Part shown: positions 6,793 to 13,648 of the stretch, in pieces
Layout: the number at the start of each line of letters is the position of its first letter
How positions within the stretch are numbered: position 1 is the first letter of the stretch
Origin: a virus
Direction: 5' to 3' (one strand)
DNA length: 20,841 nt
IMG/VR virus record: IMGVR_UViG_3300002460_000198
Coordinates: 1-20,841 of that record
Notes under the pieces: model-generated
Seen by the model: the letters and a program-made list of their open reading frames with translations, nothing else
What the model was told of the DNA's origin: nothing
Databases searched by the model: none
Program-made: the position numbers and the translations under genes

Positions 6793-6931
6793 AAAATTTT
6801 GTATACCAAGCTAATGCCAAATATCTTTCATCCCAAATTGCTCTTTTGCCGCCATCTGCTTTACATTGGCTACAAACTTTTATATGCTCTTTTTTAATAA
6901 ACTCTTTAAATTCTTCTGGCGTTAAATTCAT
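6761..6931 (-). CDS. 56-aa CxxC hypothetical protein
   Basis: This small gene starts MNLTPEEFKEFIKK and contains a single CxxC (VCSQCK, residues 19-24), followed by a charged and aromatic helix (LALAWYTKFYDEYH). The ATG (6931) forms a perfect ATGA overlap with the stop of the transketolase C-half (6928), and its 3' end overlaps the next glycosyltransferase start. One CxxC might bind metal as a dimer, but no complete zinc site is visible. The chained overlaps and clean reading frame support a real gene. Function unknown. Confidence 0.6.
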   Translation of the reverse strand: MNLTPEEFKEFIKKEHIKVCSQCKADGGKRAIWDERYLALAWYTKFYDEYHNRNKG

Positions 6932-7377
6932 CTTGATAACGAAATGAAATCGGGTTTATCACATTCAATTGCCTTTTTAATTTCTTTCTCATTATTCGGC
7001 CAATGCTGATGGATATTTTTAAAACAACTAAAAAGACGTTTAGCATCTTCCGCATGATGCGTAAAACCTAAATTGCCATATTCTTTATCACGCCCTATAC
7101 CCACAAGTTTTACAAGTATTTGTTCATGGTCTAAATAAATTCTAATTCCTTCCCATGCCCGATAAAGATGCGGGGTTATCGAATAGACAAAAGGGATTTT
7201 CCCCGATAATGCCAACCCTACCGCTATATCAACCATTGCCTGTTCTGATGCTTCGCAATTAATTATCTGTTTATCATCAGGCTTAAAAAAACCGTAACCT
7301 ACGCCACCAAGAAGTAAAACAATGTCTTTATTCTTCTGCATTTGTTTCAATAGTTCGTCTCTAAATAACTTTCTCAT
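6928..7377 (-). CDS. Transketolase-like C-terminal subunit (pyrimidine-binding domain only)
   Basis: A 149-aa protein matching the pyrimidine-binding domain of transketolase/DXS enzymes. NCEASEQAMVDIAVGLALSG (residues 40-59) carries the Glu (E45) expected to contact the ThDP aminopyrimidine ring, and EYGNLGFTHHAEDAKRLF (99-116) is the conserved THH segment. It ends DFISLSR, where this domain normally ends, so the usual third domain (Transketolase_C) is absent. Stand-alone C-subunits are commonly about 300 aa, making this minimal. It overlaps the N-half gene by 17 nt, ensuring joint synthesis of an expected heteromer. In sugar clusters such enzymes transfer two-carbon units; the product here is unknown. 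Confidence 0.85.
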   Translation of the reverse strand: MRKLFRDELLKQMQKNKDIVLLLGGVGYGFFKPDDKQIINCEASEQAMVDIAVGLALSGKIPFVYSITPHLYRAWEGIRIYLDHEQILVKLVGIGRDKEYGNLGFTHHAEDAKRLFSCFKNIHQHWPNNEKEIKKAIECDKPDFISLSR

Positions 7378-7897
7378 AATGTGCCCCCAAACCTTTTAAT
7401 GGTTTATTACTTGTCTTTCTAAATTCAACAGGGAACCCAAACGACATAATCCTATCCCGCAATTGCTTACGATCAATTTTTTCCATTCCACCAAATCCAT
7501 TAGCATTAACATATATTTTTAAGTTAAATGCTTTTAGTTTCTTGGCAAGACGTAAGGTTTCCCACATTGAACCTTCACACCACTCTCCATCGGAGGTTAA
7601 ACAATATACGTTGTCTTTAGTTGCTAACGCTTTGCCCAAACTTATCGGAAATCCATGTCCCAATGAACCATACATTTGTGCATGGACACCAAATTCTTCA
7701 AATAAAGTTTCAGCATTTAAACCAGTGTATTTCTCAACAACTACATAATATGCAAGTCCCGCATGGCCTGATGATACTACTACTTCATCCAAAGAATATA
7801 TTTCATCTAAAATATCAATAGCAGATAAGTTTGAGCCTACATGCGCAAGCCCGTACTTTTTGGATATTTCAAGAATTCGCTTTTTGAGTTGATTCAT
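7361..7897 (-). CDS. Transketolase-like N-terminal subunit (diphosphate-binding domain)
   Basis: A 178-aa protein with the ThDP diphosphate domain in short form: GLAHVGSNLSAIDILDEIY (16-34), SSGHAGLAYY (42-51), YGSLGHGFPISLGKAL (76-91) and the cofactor motif SDGEWCEGSMWE (102-113) closed by NANGFG (131-136). The motif reads SDGE where GDGE is usual, but its Asp and the Asn of NANG are kept. Typical separate N-subunits are about 270 aa, so helices have been trimmed. It overlaps the upstream reductase by 29 nt and the C-subunit by 17 nt. Together the two halves should form one ThDP site. Activity is plausible but unproven. Confidence 0.85.
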   Translation of the reverse strand: MNQLKKRILEISKKYGLAHVGSNLSAIDILDEIYSLDEVVVSSGHAGLAYYVVVEKYTGLNAETLFEEFGVHAQMYGSLGHGFPISLGKALATKDNVYCLTSDGEWCEGSMWETLRLAKKLKAFNLKIYVNANGFGGMEKIDRKQLRDRIMSFGFPVEFRKTSNKPLKGLGAHYEKVI

Positions 7898-8792
7898 ACC
7901 ATTTAATTGTTTCCCGTATTCCCCTTTGAAAACTTGTAGTTGCTACAAACCCAAATTCACGTTTGGCCTTAGATACATCGAGATTACGTCTTGGTTGTCC
8001 ATCTGGTTGTGTCTTATTCCAAACTATCACACCCTTGTAGCCAATAATATCTTTGATAGTTTCCGCCAAATCTTTAATTGATATTTCCATGCCACTTCCT
8101 AAATTAATAGGTTCAGGCTTATCATAATGTTCCATAGCATCAACTATCCCCCGTGCCGCATCCTCAACATAAAGAAACTCACGTGTTGGTGTACCCGTTC
8201 CCCATAAAGTCACTTTATCCAAACTTAGTTTCTTGGCCTCATAGAATTTAGTTATCATAGCCGGAATAACGTGACTTGATTCCGAGTCAAAATTATCACC
8301 TAGACCATAAAGGTTTACTTGTAGAAGGTGGATTGAACTAAAGCCATATTGTTGTCTAGCCGCCTGTCCTTGAACCAAAAGCATTTTCTTAGCTAAACCA
8401 TACGGTGCGTTAGTTTCTTCGGGATAACCTGCCCATAAGCGATGTTCTTTAAAAGGTGTTGGTGTGTATTTAGGATAAGAACAAATAGTACCTACAGTTA
8501 CAAACTTCTTAATCTTTGCTTTTCGTGCTTCTTCAAACAACTGCGTACCCATTATTAGGTTCTCATAAAAAAAATCATAAGGATATTTACGATTAGCTCC
8601 TATCCCACCGACTTTGGCGGCAAGGTGTATGATTACTTCGCAATTCTGAGCTACCTTTTTACAGTCTTTAACATTTAATAAATCGAATCCTGCTTTATGC
8701 CCATACTTAATAACGTAATGTTTACGTTTTAAAAGTTCTTCAACTAGGTATTTGCCCAAAAAGCCTTCTGAGCCGGTTACGCCAACAACCAT
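7869..8792 (-). CDS. fcl: GDP-L-fucose synthase-like SDR epimerase/reductase
   Basis: A 307-aa extended SDR with GVTGSEGFLG (G7, G10, G13) for NADP binding and the catalytic YGLAK (Y131, K135). Family-specific segments are VGTICSYPKYTPTPF with the active-site Cys (C104), NLYGLGDNFDSESSHVIPA with the catalytic His (H174), and GTGTPTREFLYVEDAA. These match GDP-L-fucose synthase (Fcl/WcaG), which epimerises and reduces GDP-4-keto-6-deoxy-D-mannose to GDP-L-fucose. Length is normal. The ATG at 8792 has AAGGAG 8 nt upstream, inside the end of the preceding gene (16-nt overlap). No GDP-mannose dehydratase lies in the window, so its substrate must come from the host or from outside this fragment. 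Confidence 0.88.
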   Translation of the reverse strand: MVVGVTGSEGFLGKYLVEELLKRKHYVIKYGHKAGFDLLNVKDCKKVAQNCEVIIHLAAKVGGIGANRKYPYDFFYENLIMGTQLFEEARKAKIKKFVTVGTICSYPKYTPTPFKEHRLWAGYPEETNAPYGLAKKMLLVQGQAARQQYGFSSIHLLQVNLYGLGDNFDSESSHVIPAMITKFYEAKKLSLDKVTLWGTGTPTREFLYVEDAARGIVDAMEHYDKPEPINLGSGMEISIKDLAETIKDIIGYKGVIVWNKTQPDGQPRRNLDVSKAKREFGFVATTSFQRGIRETIKWYESTQKANS

Positions 8793-9718
8793 TTTTCAAT
8801 CTCCTTTGCATAGTGTAAGTGGGTCCAGTTGTCTAAAACATATTGGCGGGAATTAGCGTAAATATTTCGTTGATTAAAAACATTTTTAATATCTTTTGGA
8901 TCAGGTTCTGCAATATCCCCAAATTTACTTTCTCCAATATATTCACAAGCCTTGTAGTTGTCAGACATAACTATTACTGGCACATTACACGCCATTGCCT
9001 CTAAAACCGTCCTTTGCCCGCCACTATCGTTAGTTGCAGTTGAAACAATACATTCTGAGGCGTTGTAGAAATACGGCATAGCAGATTGTGAAAGAATTAT
9101 CGGTACGGTCATACAGCCTGCATCCTGCGCCCACTGGAGGCACTGTGGCTCATGTGGTTGGTATCTACCGATACATACACCATCTTTTCCAAAAGCCTGT
9201 GCAAAAAGGTCTTGGCGCTTCCACATACCAAATACAGCCGGATAGAGAGCTTTGAATATTTTAGGTTGTGGATATGGTTTGAATATGTCGGTGTTTATTC
9301 CAAAGGCTACTTTAGCGTTGTAACCTTGGTCTATGAATTTTTGGTTAATGTATTTATTCTCGGTAAAGATAATGTCGTATTCTTTACCTCTTGGGTGTTC
9401 TTCTGCGCCACCCGCAAAACAAAGGCCAACTTTAGCTTCTGATTCTTTTACTCTTTCAAACAAAGGCTGATTTATTTGCCCCCATAAAATAACATTATCT
9501 GGGCTGAATTGATAAAGACTTTCAATTGCAAAATTATCATCAGAGTAAGCATTTACAAGAATATTGTCCCGTCTATAACCTATTTCCTGATCTGATTTAA
9601 GTATAATTTCAACTTCGTGTTTCTTCCCTAACTCACTTAATGCCCAATACAAACCGTCTTGCCAAGAAACAAGATCGTAAATTGGTATTTCAATATCCCA
9701 AAGAAGACAGAGTTTCAT
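8777..9718 (-). CDS. GT4-like glycosyltransferase (GT-B fold)
   Basis: A 313-aa protein. The C-terminal domain has the retaining GT-B donor signature in DSGGQRTVLEAMACNVPVIV (231-250), preceded by MPYFYNASECIVSTATN and ending with LDNWTHLHYAKEIEKWLL. The N-terminal domain (MKLCLLWDIEIPIYDLVSW, NVILWGQINQPLFERV, VGLCFAGGAEEHPRG) is the acceptor half. It contains no membrane segment. The ATG at 9718 forms an ATGA overlap with the upstream 83-aa gene. It resembles glycosyltransferases of phage and surface-glycan clusters. Sugar specificity cannot be read from sequence. Confidence 0.82.
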   Translation of the reverse strand: MKLCLLWDIEIPIYDLVSWQDGLYWALSELGKKHEVEIILKSDQEIGYRRDNILVNAYSDDNFAIESLYQFSPDNVILWGQINQPLFERVKESEAKVGLCFAGGAEEHPRGKEYDIIFTENKYINQKFIDQGYNAKVAFGINTDIFKPYPQPKIFKALYPAVFGMWKRQDLFAQAFGKDGVCIGRYQPHEPQCLQWAQDAGCMTVPIILSQSAMPYFYNASECIVSTATNDSGGQRTVLEAMACNVPVIVMSDNYKACEYIGESKFGDIAEPDPKDIKNVFNQRNIYANSRQYVLDNWTHLHYAKEIEKWLLA

Positions 9719-9966
9719 ACTTTTAATATCTTACGTTTCCTTATCCAAGTCTTTGGTATTTTATGCAGATTAACAAACTTATCCTCATATTTATTCCAAC
9801 CACTGGCAATAACAATCATTTCTTTAGAATCTTTTAATAACCACCCAACTTCTCGAACAATCCAATTCCCGTATTCCTCATCTTCTGCCCAATCAAGTGC
9901 TTCTTGTTTTTCAAACCAGTTAGGATTTGTTAAAGCATCGCACCATTCAATATAAATTAATTTCAT
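9715..9966 (-). CDS. 83-aa hypothetical phage protein
   Basis: A small Trp-rich protein. It opens KLIYIEWCDALTNPNWFEKQ and has a central EVGWLLKDSKEMIVIASGWN followed by a basic tail. The strand-turn-strand look (VGWLLKDSKEMIVIAS) resembles small uncharacterised phage proteins with an IEW...GYV.KE...I.IS pattern. It is coupled at both ends by ATGA overlaps, so it is translated with the two flanking glycosyltransferase genes. I know no function for it; regulation or target recognition is possible but unsupported. Confidence 0.6.
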   Translation of the reverse strand: MKLIYIEWCDALTNPNWFEKQEALDWAEDEEYGNWIVREVGWLLKDSKEMIVIASGWNKYEDKFVNLHKIPKTWIRKRKILKV

Positions 9967-10541
9967 TTGTTAAACTCCTCATCCCACGATTTTGCCACTT
10001 CAGCCCACGCGAACTTACCCTTAGCCCAAGCCATCATAGATTCACGTTCTGTCTCATCTTGGTTTAATTGGTTAACTAACGCCTTAATATACGTTTCCTG
10101 CCATTCTTTTGTGCGTACTTTATAAGGCTCGCCTAACGGAACTTTAATACCATACTGCACAGTTTCCTTTAAGGCAGCATAGTCGGAAACCACAGGTATA
10201 CAACCCCCAATTTGCGCTCGCATAGCTGATATACAGGATATTTCGCCAAAGTCCGTAGGATACGCCCAAATACCGCTTTCTTCTATAGCTTTTTGGAGTT
10301 CTTTATGCCCGACACGGCCTACATGGGTTATTCCATCCTGTTGCATCATTTCGTTTATTTTTTTCTTCCATGCCTGACGTTCGGGGTTATTTGAATGTAC
10401 AAAGTCAAACAAATTCCAGCCGTAATAACATTTTAGAGTAACATCGGGTACTTGTTTCTTAATTTCAGGCCACATTTGAAGAAGCCATTCTAAACCACGG
10501 TCATAACTCGAGAGCCAGATTAGTTGTTTAGGATTTCTCAT
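9963..10541 (-). CDS. C-terminal (donor-binding) half of a split GT4 glycosyltransferase
   Basis: A 192-aa protein equal to one Rossmann domain of GT-B enzymes. It begins RNPKQLIWLSSYDRGLEWLL, normally the first strand of the C-terminal domain just after the interdomain linker, then HVGRVGHKELQKAIEESGIW and AYPTDFGEISCISAMRAQIG (93-112). The matching N-terminal domain is the C-terminal part of the gene at 11047-12798, with a full unrelated gene between. In the EX7E donor motif the first Glu is present (E100) but the second position is Arg (R108). The ATG overlaps the upstream stop as ATGA. Alone it lacks an acceptor domain, so it probably works with the other half, or is decaying. Confidence 0.82.
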   Translation of the reverse strand: MRNPKQLIWLSSYDRGLEWLLQMWPEIKKQVPDVTLKCYYGWNLFDFVHSNNPERQAWKKKINEMMQQDGITHVGRVGHKELQKAIEESGIWAYPTDFGEISCISAMRAQIGGCIPVVSDYAALKETVQYGIKVPLGEPYKVRTKEWQETYIKALVNQLNQDETERESMMAWAKGKFAWAEVAKSWDEEFNK

Positions 10542-11050
10542 ATAAATAACCTTTTAATAATAAACCTATGTATAAACTTTGGCAGTCCTAAAAATCTACC
10601 TTGTAATGCCGCCCGTGAATATGCCATATCAAGATAAAGTTGTGCCTCCATCTTAAAATCATGCTGTCCTAATTGATTAACTGTAATATGTGCCATTCGT
10701 TCTAATACTTCCCGCACAATTACATGTCCTGGATACTTCAAAGCCATTAAAGATGTAAAATGAAACATTTGCTGTAATTCATCGCCTACAAAGCGGATAT
10801 TAAAGTATTCGTGTTTGCTAGGTTCAAAATCCTTAACTCTATGTTTCTTTTTATGCTTATGTTCTTTTTGAAAGAACTTTTCTACTTGATTCGCATTTTT
10901 AGGATCACAACGAATAATAAAACCAGTAGTATCTAAAAAGAAGTGCCAGATTGGATCTTTGTAAAGCACTTTCTCTCGTAGTCGTTCGACAGCATCAAGT
11001 TTTGTAAATGCTGATTGGGCGGTATAGATAACAAACGCCGCTACTTTCAT
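10538..11050 (-). CDS. 170-aa unknown protein lying between two GT4 halves
   Basis: The ATG at 11050 (MKVAAFVIYTAQSAF) has GGAG 7 nt upstream and an ATGA overlap with the preceding gene. An upstream in-frame start at 11077 lies inside that gene and lacks an SD. The protein has a short beta-like N-terminus (HFFLDTTGFIIRC), a His/Lys-rich linker (KEHKHKKKHRVK) and a long helical region (LQQMFHFTSLMALKYPGHV, VLERMAHITVNQLG). I see no HNH, GIY-YIG or LAGLIDADG motif that would mark a homing endonuclease. It separates the acceptor and donor domains of one glycosyltransferase. It may contact them or be a simple insertion. Function unknown. Confidence 0.65.
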   Translation of the reverse strand: MKVAAFVIYTAQSAFTKLDAVERLREKVLYKDPIWHFFLDTTGFIIRCDPKNANQVEKFFQKEHKHKKKHRVKDFEPSKHEYFNIRFVGDELQQMFHFTSLMALKYPGHVIVREVLERMAHITVNQLGQHDFKMEAQLYLDMAYSRAALQGRFLGLPKFIHRFIIKRLFI

Positions 11051-12798
11051 AAATCCACTCCATTTGAACTTATCCACATCTTAGAATCGGGAATATTCGG
11101 CAATCTCTCCCTATGCCATTTAGAAAGTACGATAACTTTATCAATTTGCTTTAGGCGTTCTTCAGTAAACTCGGTTGAGTTGGGAATATCATGTAGCCAT
11201 ACATATCTCTTTTTAGCCTTTGGCATCCCGTCCATAATCCTGCGCCAGATAATTAAAATGTTAAAAGTATCTTTCATATTGAAATTAAAGTAAGGTTCGT
11301 ACTTAACTCCGTCATATTCGCCGCTATCTGCGCCGGGGTCGGCATAAACAGTCACTCTCCAGCCTAATTTGGCTAATTCTCGTGAAAGATAGATAACGGC
11401 TTCCTCCGAACCGCCAATTCCACCGTCAATACTCTTTGGCGACCAAGGTTCAAAGCCCGGACCGCAGAAAATAGTTATCTCATTATCTTTGTGTCTGCGT
11501 TCGGGTAAGTAAACCTGTCTAATCTCGGCCATAATGGGTTCGTTTTCAGTTCCTGTAGGCATAGCCTGAATAAGTGCCGGTATTTTACCCCTATCGCCTA
11601 TTTGCTCAAGGTATTTGGCTAAATAGACAACACTTTGGACAGCTTTGTTAGCGGCAATTACGGATTGCACATAAACTATGCGTTTTTCCATTTCTTCCGT
11701 TTCTAAAAGATTCTTTAATTGTGTTGCGGCCTCAAGTGCGGTATCAAACTTACCCGTGTTAATTCCAATATGATAAGCAATTTCCAAAGCCCTTGCTTTT
11801 AAGTCACGGGGATTGATTATCATAGTTGTCATCGGAACCGGCATTTTGGTTGCAATATCAAGCCACCTTTGCGCCCTGTCCCAATTGGTAGCCTGTGCAT
11901 AATGGGCGGCTATTGAAAGATAAGTTGACGGATACTGATCGGCTTCGTCTAGCGCTTTTAAAAGACATTCAATTGATTTTTCGGGCTGTTGCTTAATACG
12001 GAAACATTCAGAAAGATATTCCCAACAGGCCGCTCTCTCATCTGCCCATCCGCTCATAGACGTTGAGTGTTCCTGTGGTGAAAGATATTCCATGAAACAA
12101 ATCATTGCCTGATCTGTGTATTTTTCGGTTTCGTGGCGTTTGTCAAAGTAAGCCTTGCCTAAATAGTAAACAGTACGGGGGTCTTTGCGCTGTTCTTTTT
12201 TAACCTGTGCCTCAAGAATACGGATATTGCGCTCCAAATTAAATGCCATACGTTTGTCATCGGTCAGGTGAACAACTATCAACTCCTGAATGGCGATATT
12301 TTTGGCATTTTCCAAAATAATAGTTTCGTGGATTGCACCTACCCAACGGCCACGTTTGTTGCGGAATAAACGTTCCCGCATATGTTCGATAATAATTTCT
12401 TTGATTTTGCCTTCGGGGGTCAGTTCGACCTGATAAAGATACCGGCAAAAGATAAGGTCGACATTCTGCGCTAAGGCATTGTCGGCTATTGTCCTTAAAT
12501 TTGCGCCTAATTGCAGAACGTCATCTACATCAAGCCAGATAATATAATCATATTCTGCGGGGATTTGATCTAAGTTGAAGTTTCTAGCTTTTGCAAAGTC
12601 ATCTTCCCATTTAGTATAGGAAACATTTACGTTATATAAACTGGCTATTTCTTCTAGCGGTTTTACCTTTTGCTCTTGGGTGATAGTCAAGAATGCGCCA
12701 TCTACGAATTGCGCAACGTGCATTAAGCATCGTTTCAGCATCTCAGGCGGCTCATCCGCTTTTAATATCATCCCAAGCGCAATTTTCGCTTGGTTCAT
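11047..12798 (-). CDS. GT2 glycosyltransferase - TPR - GT4 N-domain fusion
   Basis: A 583-aa three-part protein. Residues about 1-160 are a GT2 domain of the TPR-linked type: LKADEPPEMLKRCL, WEDDFAKARNFNL, the metal site WLDVDD (88-93) and VGAIHETI (153-160). Residues about 170-420 are TPR-like helical pairs (TVYYLGKAYFDKRH, YLSECFRIKQQPEKSIECLL). Residues about 438-583 are the N-terminal Rossmann domain of a GT4 enzyme, with DGGIGGSEEAVIYLSRELAK (458-477), KRYVWLHDIP (530-539), VIVLSKWHRERL and SSNGVDL at the very end. The donor domain that should follow is encoded 506 nt further on. The GT2 unit looks intact. The acceptor is unknown. Confidence 0.88.
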   Translation of the reverse strand: MNQAKIALGMILKADEPPEMLKRCLMHVAQFVDGAFLTITQEQKVKPLEEIASLYNVNVSYTKWEDDFAKARNFNLDQIPAEYDYIIWLDVDDVLQLGANLRTIADNALAQNVDLIFCRYLYQVELTPEGKIKEIIIEHMRERLFRNKRGRWVGAIHETIILENAKNIAIQELIVVHLTDDKRMAFNLERNIRILEAQVKKEQRKDPRTVYYLGKAYFDKRHETEKYTDQAMICFMEYLSPQEHSTSMSGWADERAACWEYLSECFRIKQQPEKSIECLLKALDEADQYPSTYLSIAAHYAQATNWDRAQRWLDIATKMPVPMTTMIINPRDLKARALEIAYHIGINTGKFDTALEAATQLKNLLETEEMEKRIVYVQSVIAANKAVQSVVYLAKYLEQIGDRGKIPALIQAMPTGTENEPIMAEIRQVYLPERRHKDNEITIFCGPGFEPWSPKSIDGGIGGSEEAVIYLSRELAKLGWRVTVYADPGADSGEYDGVKYEPYFNFNMKDTFNILIIWRRIMDGMPKAKKRYVWLHDIPNSTEFTEERLKQIDKVIVLSKWHRERLPNIPDSKMWISSNGVDL

Positions 12799-12805
12799 AA
12801 AATTG

Positions 12806-13105
12806 TTAAGGCGTTCCTGTTACTGTTGCATAAAAGGAACGCTTATTCTGATCTATAAACTTTGATACGGGTACGGATTGTGCAATACAGGCTTTTACCC
12901 ACAAATCGCTAAAATCTTCTGAAATAACTCCCGCTACTGCTTGTAACCATTTCTTTTCAAGTTCTGTAATCCTAGTTCTGCCTGTTGCATCACTTACCTT
13001 GGAAGCATAATACTCACGCTTCATATCGTTTAACTTTTTATTAGCGCTTCGTGTACGTGAAGCAAACCAAGACCATTCAAGCTCACCTAATGTTGTACCA
13101 CTCAT
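12806..13105 (-). CDS. 99-aa hypothetical protein, possible virion component
   Basis: A 99-aa protein containing ELEWSWFASRTRSANKKLND and, from about residue 47, ELEKKWLQAVAGVISEDFSD followed by KFIDQNKRSFYATVTGTP. The central W-rich helix plus DLW segment resembles small phage structural proteins, but I cannot assign a family. Its ATG overlaps the previous stop as ATGA and the stop lies 7 nt before the first glycosyltransferase gene, so it is cotranscribed with the glycan cassette. Head completion or adaptor is a guess based on position after the capsid gene. Confidence 0.6.
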   Translation of the reverse strand: MSGTTLGELEWSWFASRTRSANKKLNDMKREYYASKVSDATGRTRITELEKKWLQAVAGVISEDFSDLWVKACIAQSVPVSKFIDQNKRSFYATVTGTP

Positions 13106-13515
13106 ATTTTTTCCGATACTCTAAAATTAGGATATTTCCTTGCGAATGTGTTATAAAATTTTCTATCCATCGGATAATCAGGATACATCTTCCAGATAAC
13201 ATTATGCACGAATTCGGGCATTCTTAACAAGAAGCGCCTTTCCATATGCTTACTTTTAGTTGTAGCATATTCTCTATCCCTAAGGTCAAGTTTTGTTATC
13301 TTTACCTCGTGGATTAACTCCCGCCACCTACCAGGATTTAACTTTGCCCAGATGTTCATTACTTCATCCACAAAAACCCAAAAAGTCTTTGTCTTGTAAG
13401 CCTCCATAATCCTATCTGCCGCCGCAACCTGTCTTGCTGAACGCCAGTTATTGTTGTCTAAAACCGGTATATATTTTGTGCTTATTGTATCCATATTAAT
13501 ATAGTTATCCCTCAT
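13102..13515 (-). CDS. 137-aa hypothetical protein downstream of the capsid gene
   Basis: A basic, helical protein: NWRSARQVAAADRIMEAYK, VFVDEVMNIWAKLNPGRW, and a C-terminal EFVHNVIWKMYPDYPMDRKF. I see no catalytic motif. The ATG at 13515 has GAGAG 7 nt upstream; an internal ATG at 13494 has its nearest purine run too far away. It is the first gene after a hairpin-bearing gap behind the capsid gene and overlaps the next gene as ATGA. In tailed phages this position often holds head-tail connector or head-closure proteins, but the sequence does not prove it. Confidence 0.6.
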   Translation of the reverse strand: MRDNYINMDTISTKYIPVLDNNNWRSARQVAAADRIMEAYKTKTFWVFVDEVMNIWAKLNPGRWRELIHEVKITKLDLRDREYATTKSKHMERRFLLRMPEFVHNVIWKMYPDYPMDRKFYNTFARKYPNFRVSEKI

Positions 13516-13648
13516 CGCTGAACTCTCGCCCGGTCAAGGGAAAGGGACTTACGAGCTTAACGTCTTAAAAACTATTTTAGTCTAGTTGCCCCCTAATGGG
13601 TAAAACTCATTAAGAGGCATACCAGACATTATTGACGCAATTTAGCTA
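13516..13648 (-). other. 133-nt gap after the capsid gene
   Basis: No gene fits here. It holds a 10-bp hairpin (13589-13617), a weaker AACTA/TAGTT hairpin running into TTTTT (13570-13587), and a short CTAGACTAAAATAG stretch faintly like the box found before portal. It probably lowers read-through from capsid into the genes below. Confidence 0.5.
13589..13617 (-). terminator. 10-bp stem-loop downstream of the major capsid gene
   Basis: CCTCTTAATG (13617-13608) pairs with CATTAGGGGG (13598-13589), including two G-U pairs, around a 9-nt loop. It lies about 30 nt after the capsid stop. The U run comes only after a second small hairpin, so it could be a weak attenuator or a 3'-end stabiliser of capsid mRNA rather than a strong terminator. 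Confidence 0.45.

Noticed and set aside
13516-13648. tRNA or small RNA gene in the gap after capsid
   Set aside because: No cloverleaf, T-arm (GTTCRA) with matching acceptor stem, or CCA end could be found; only simple hairpins are present.
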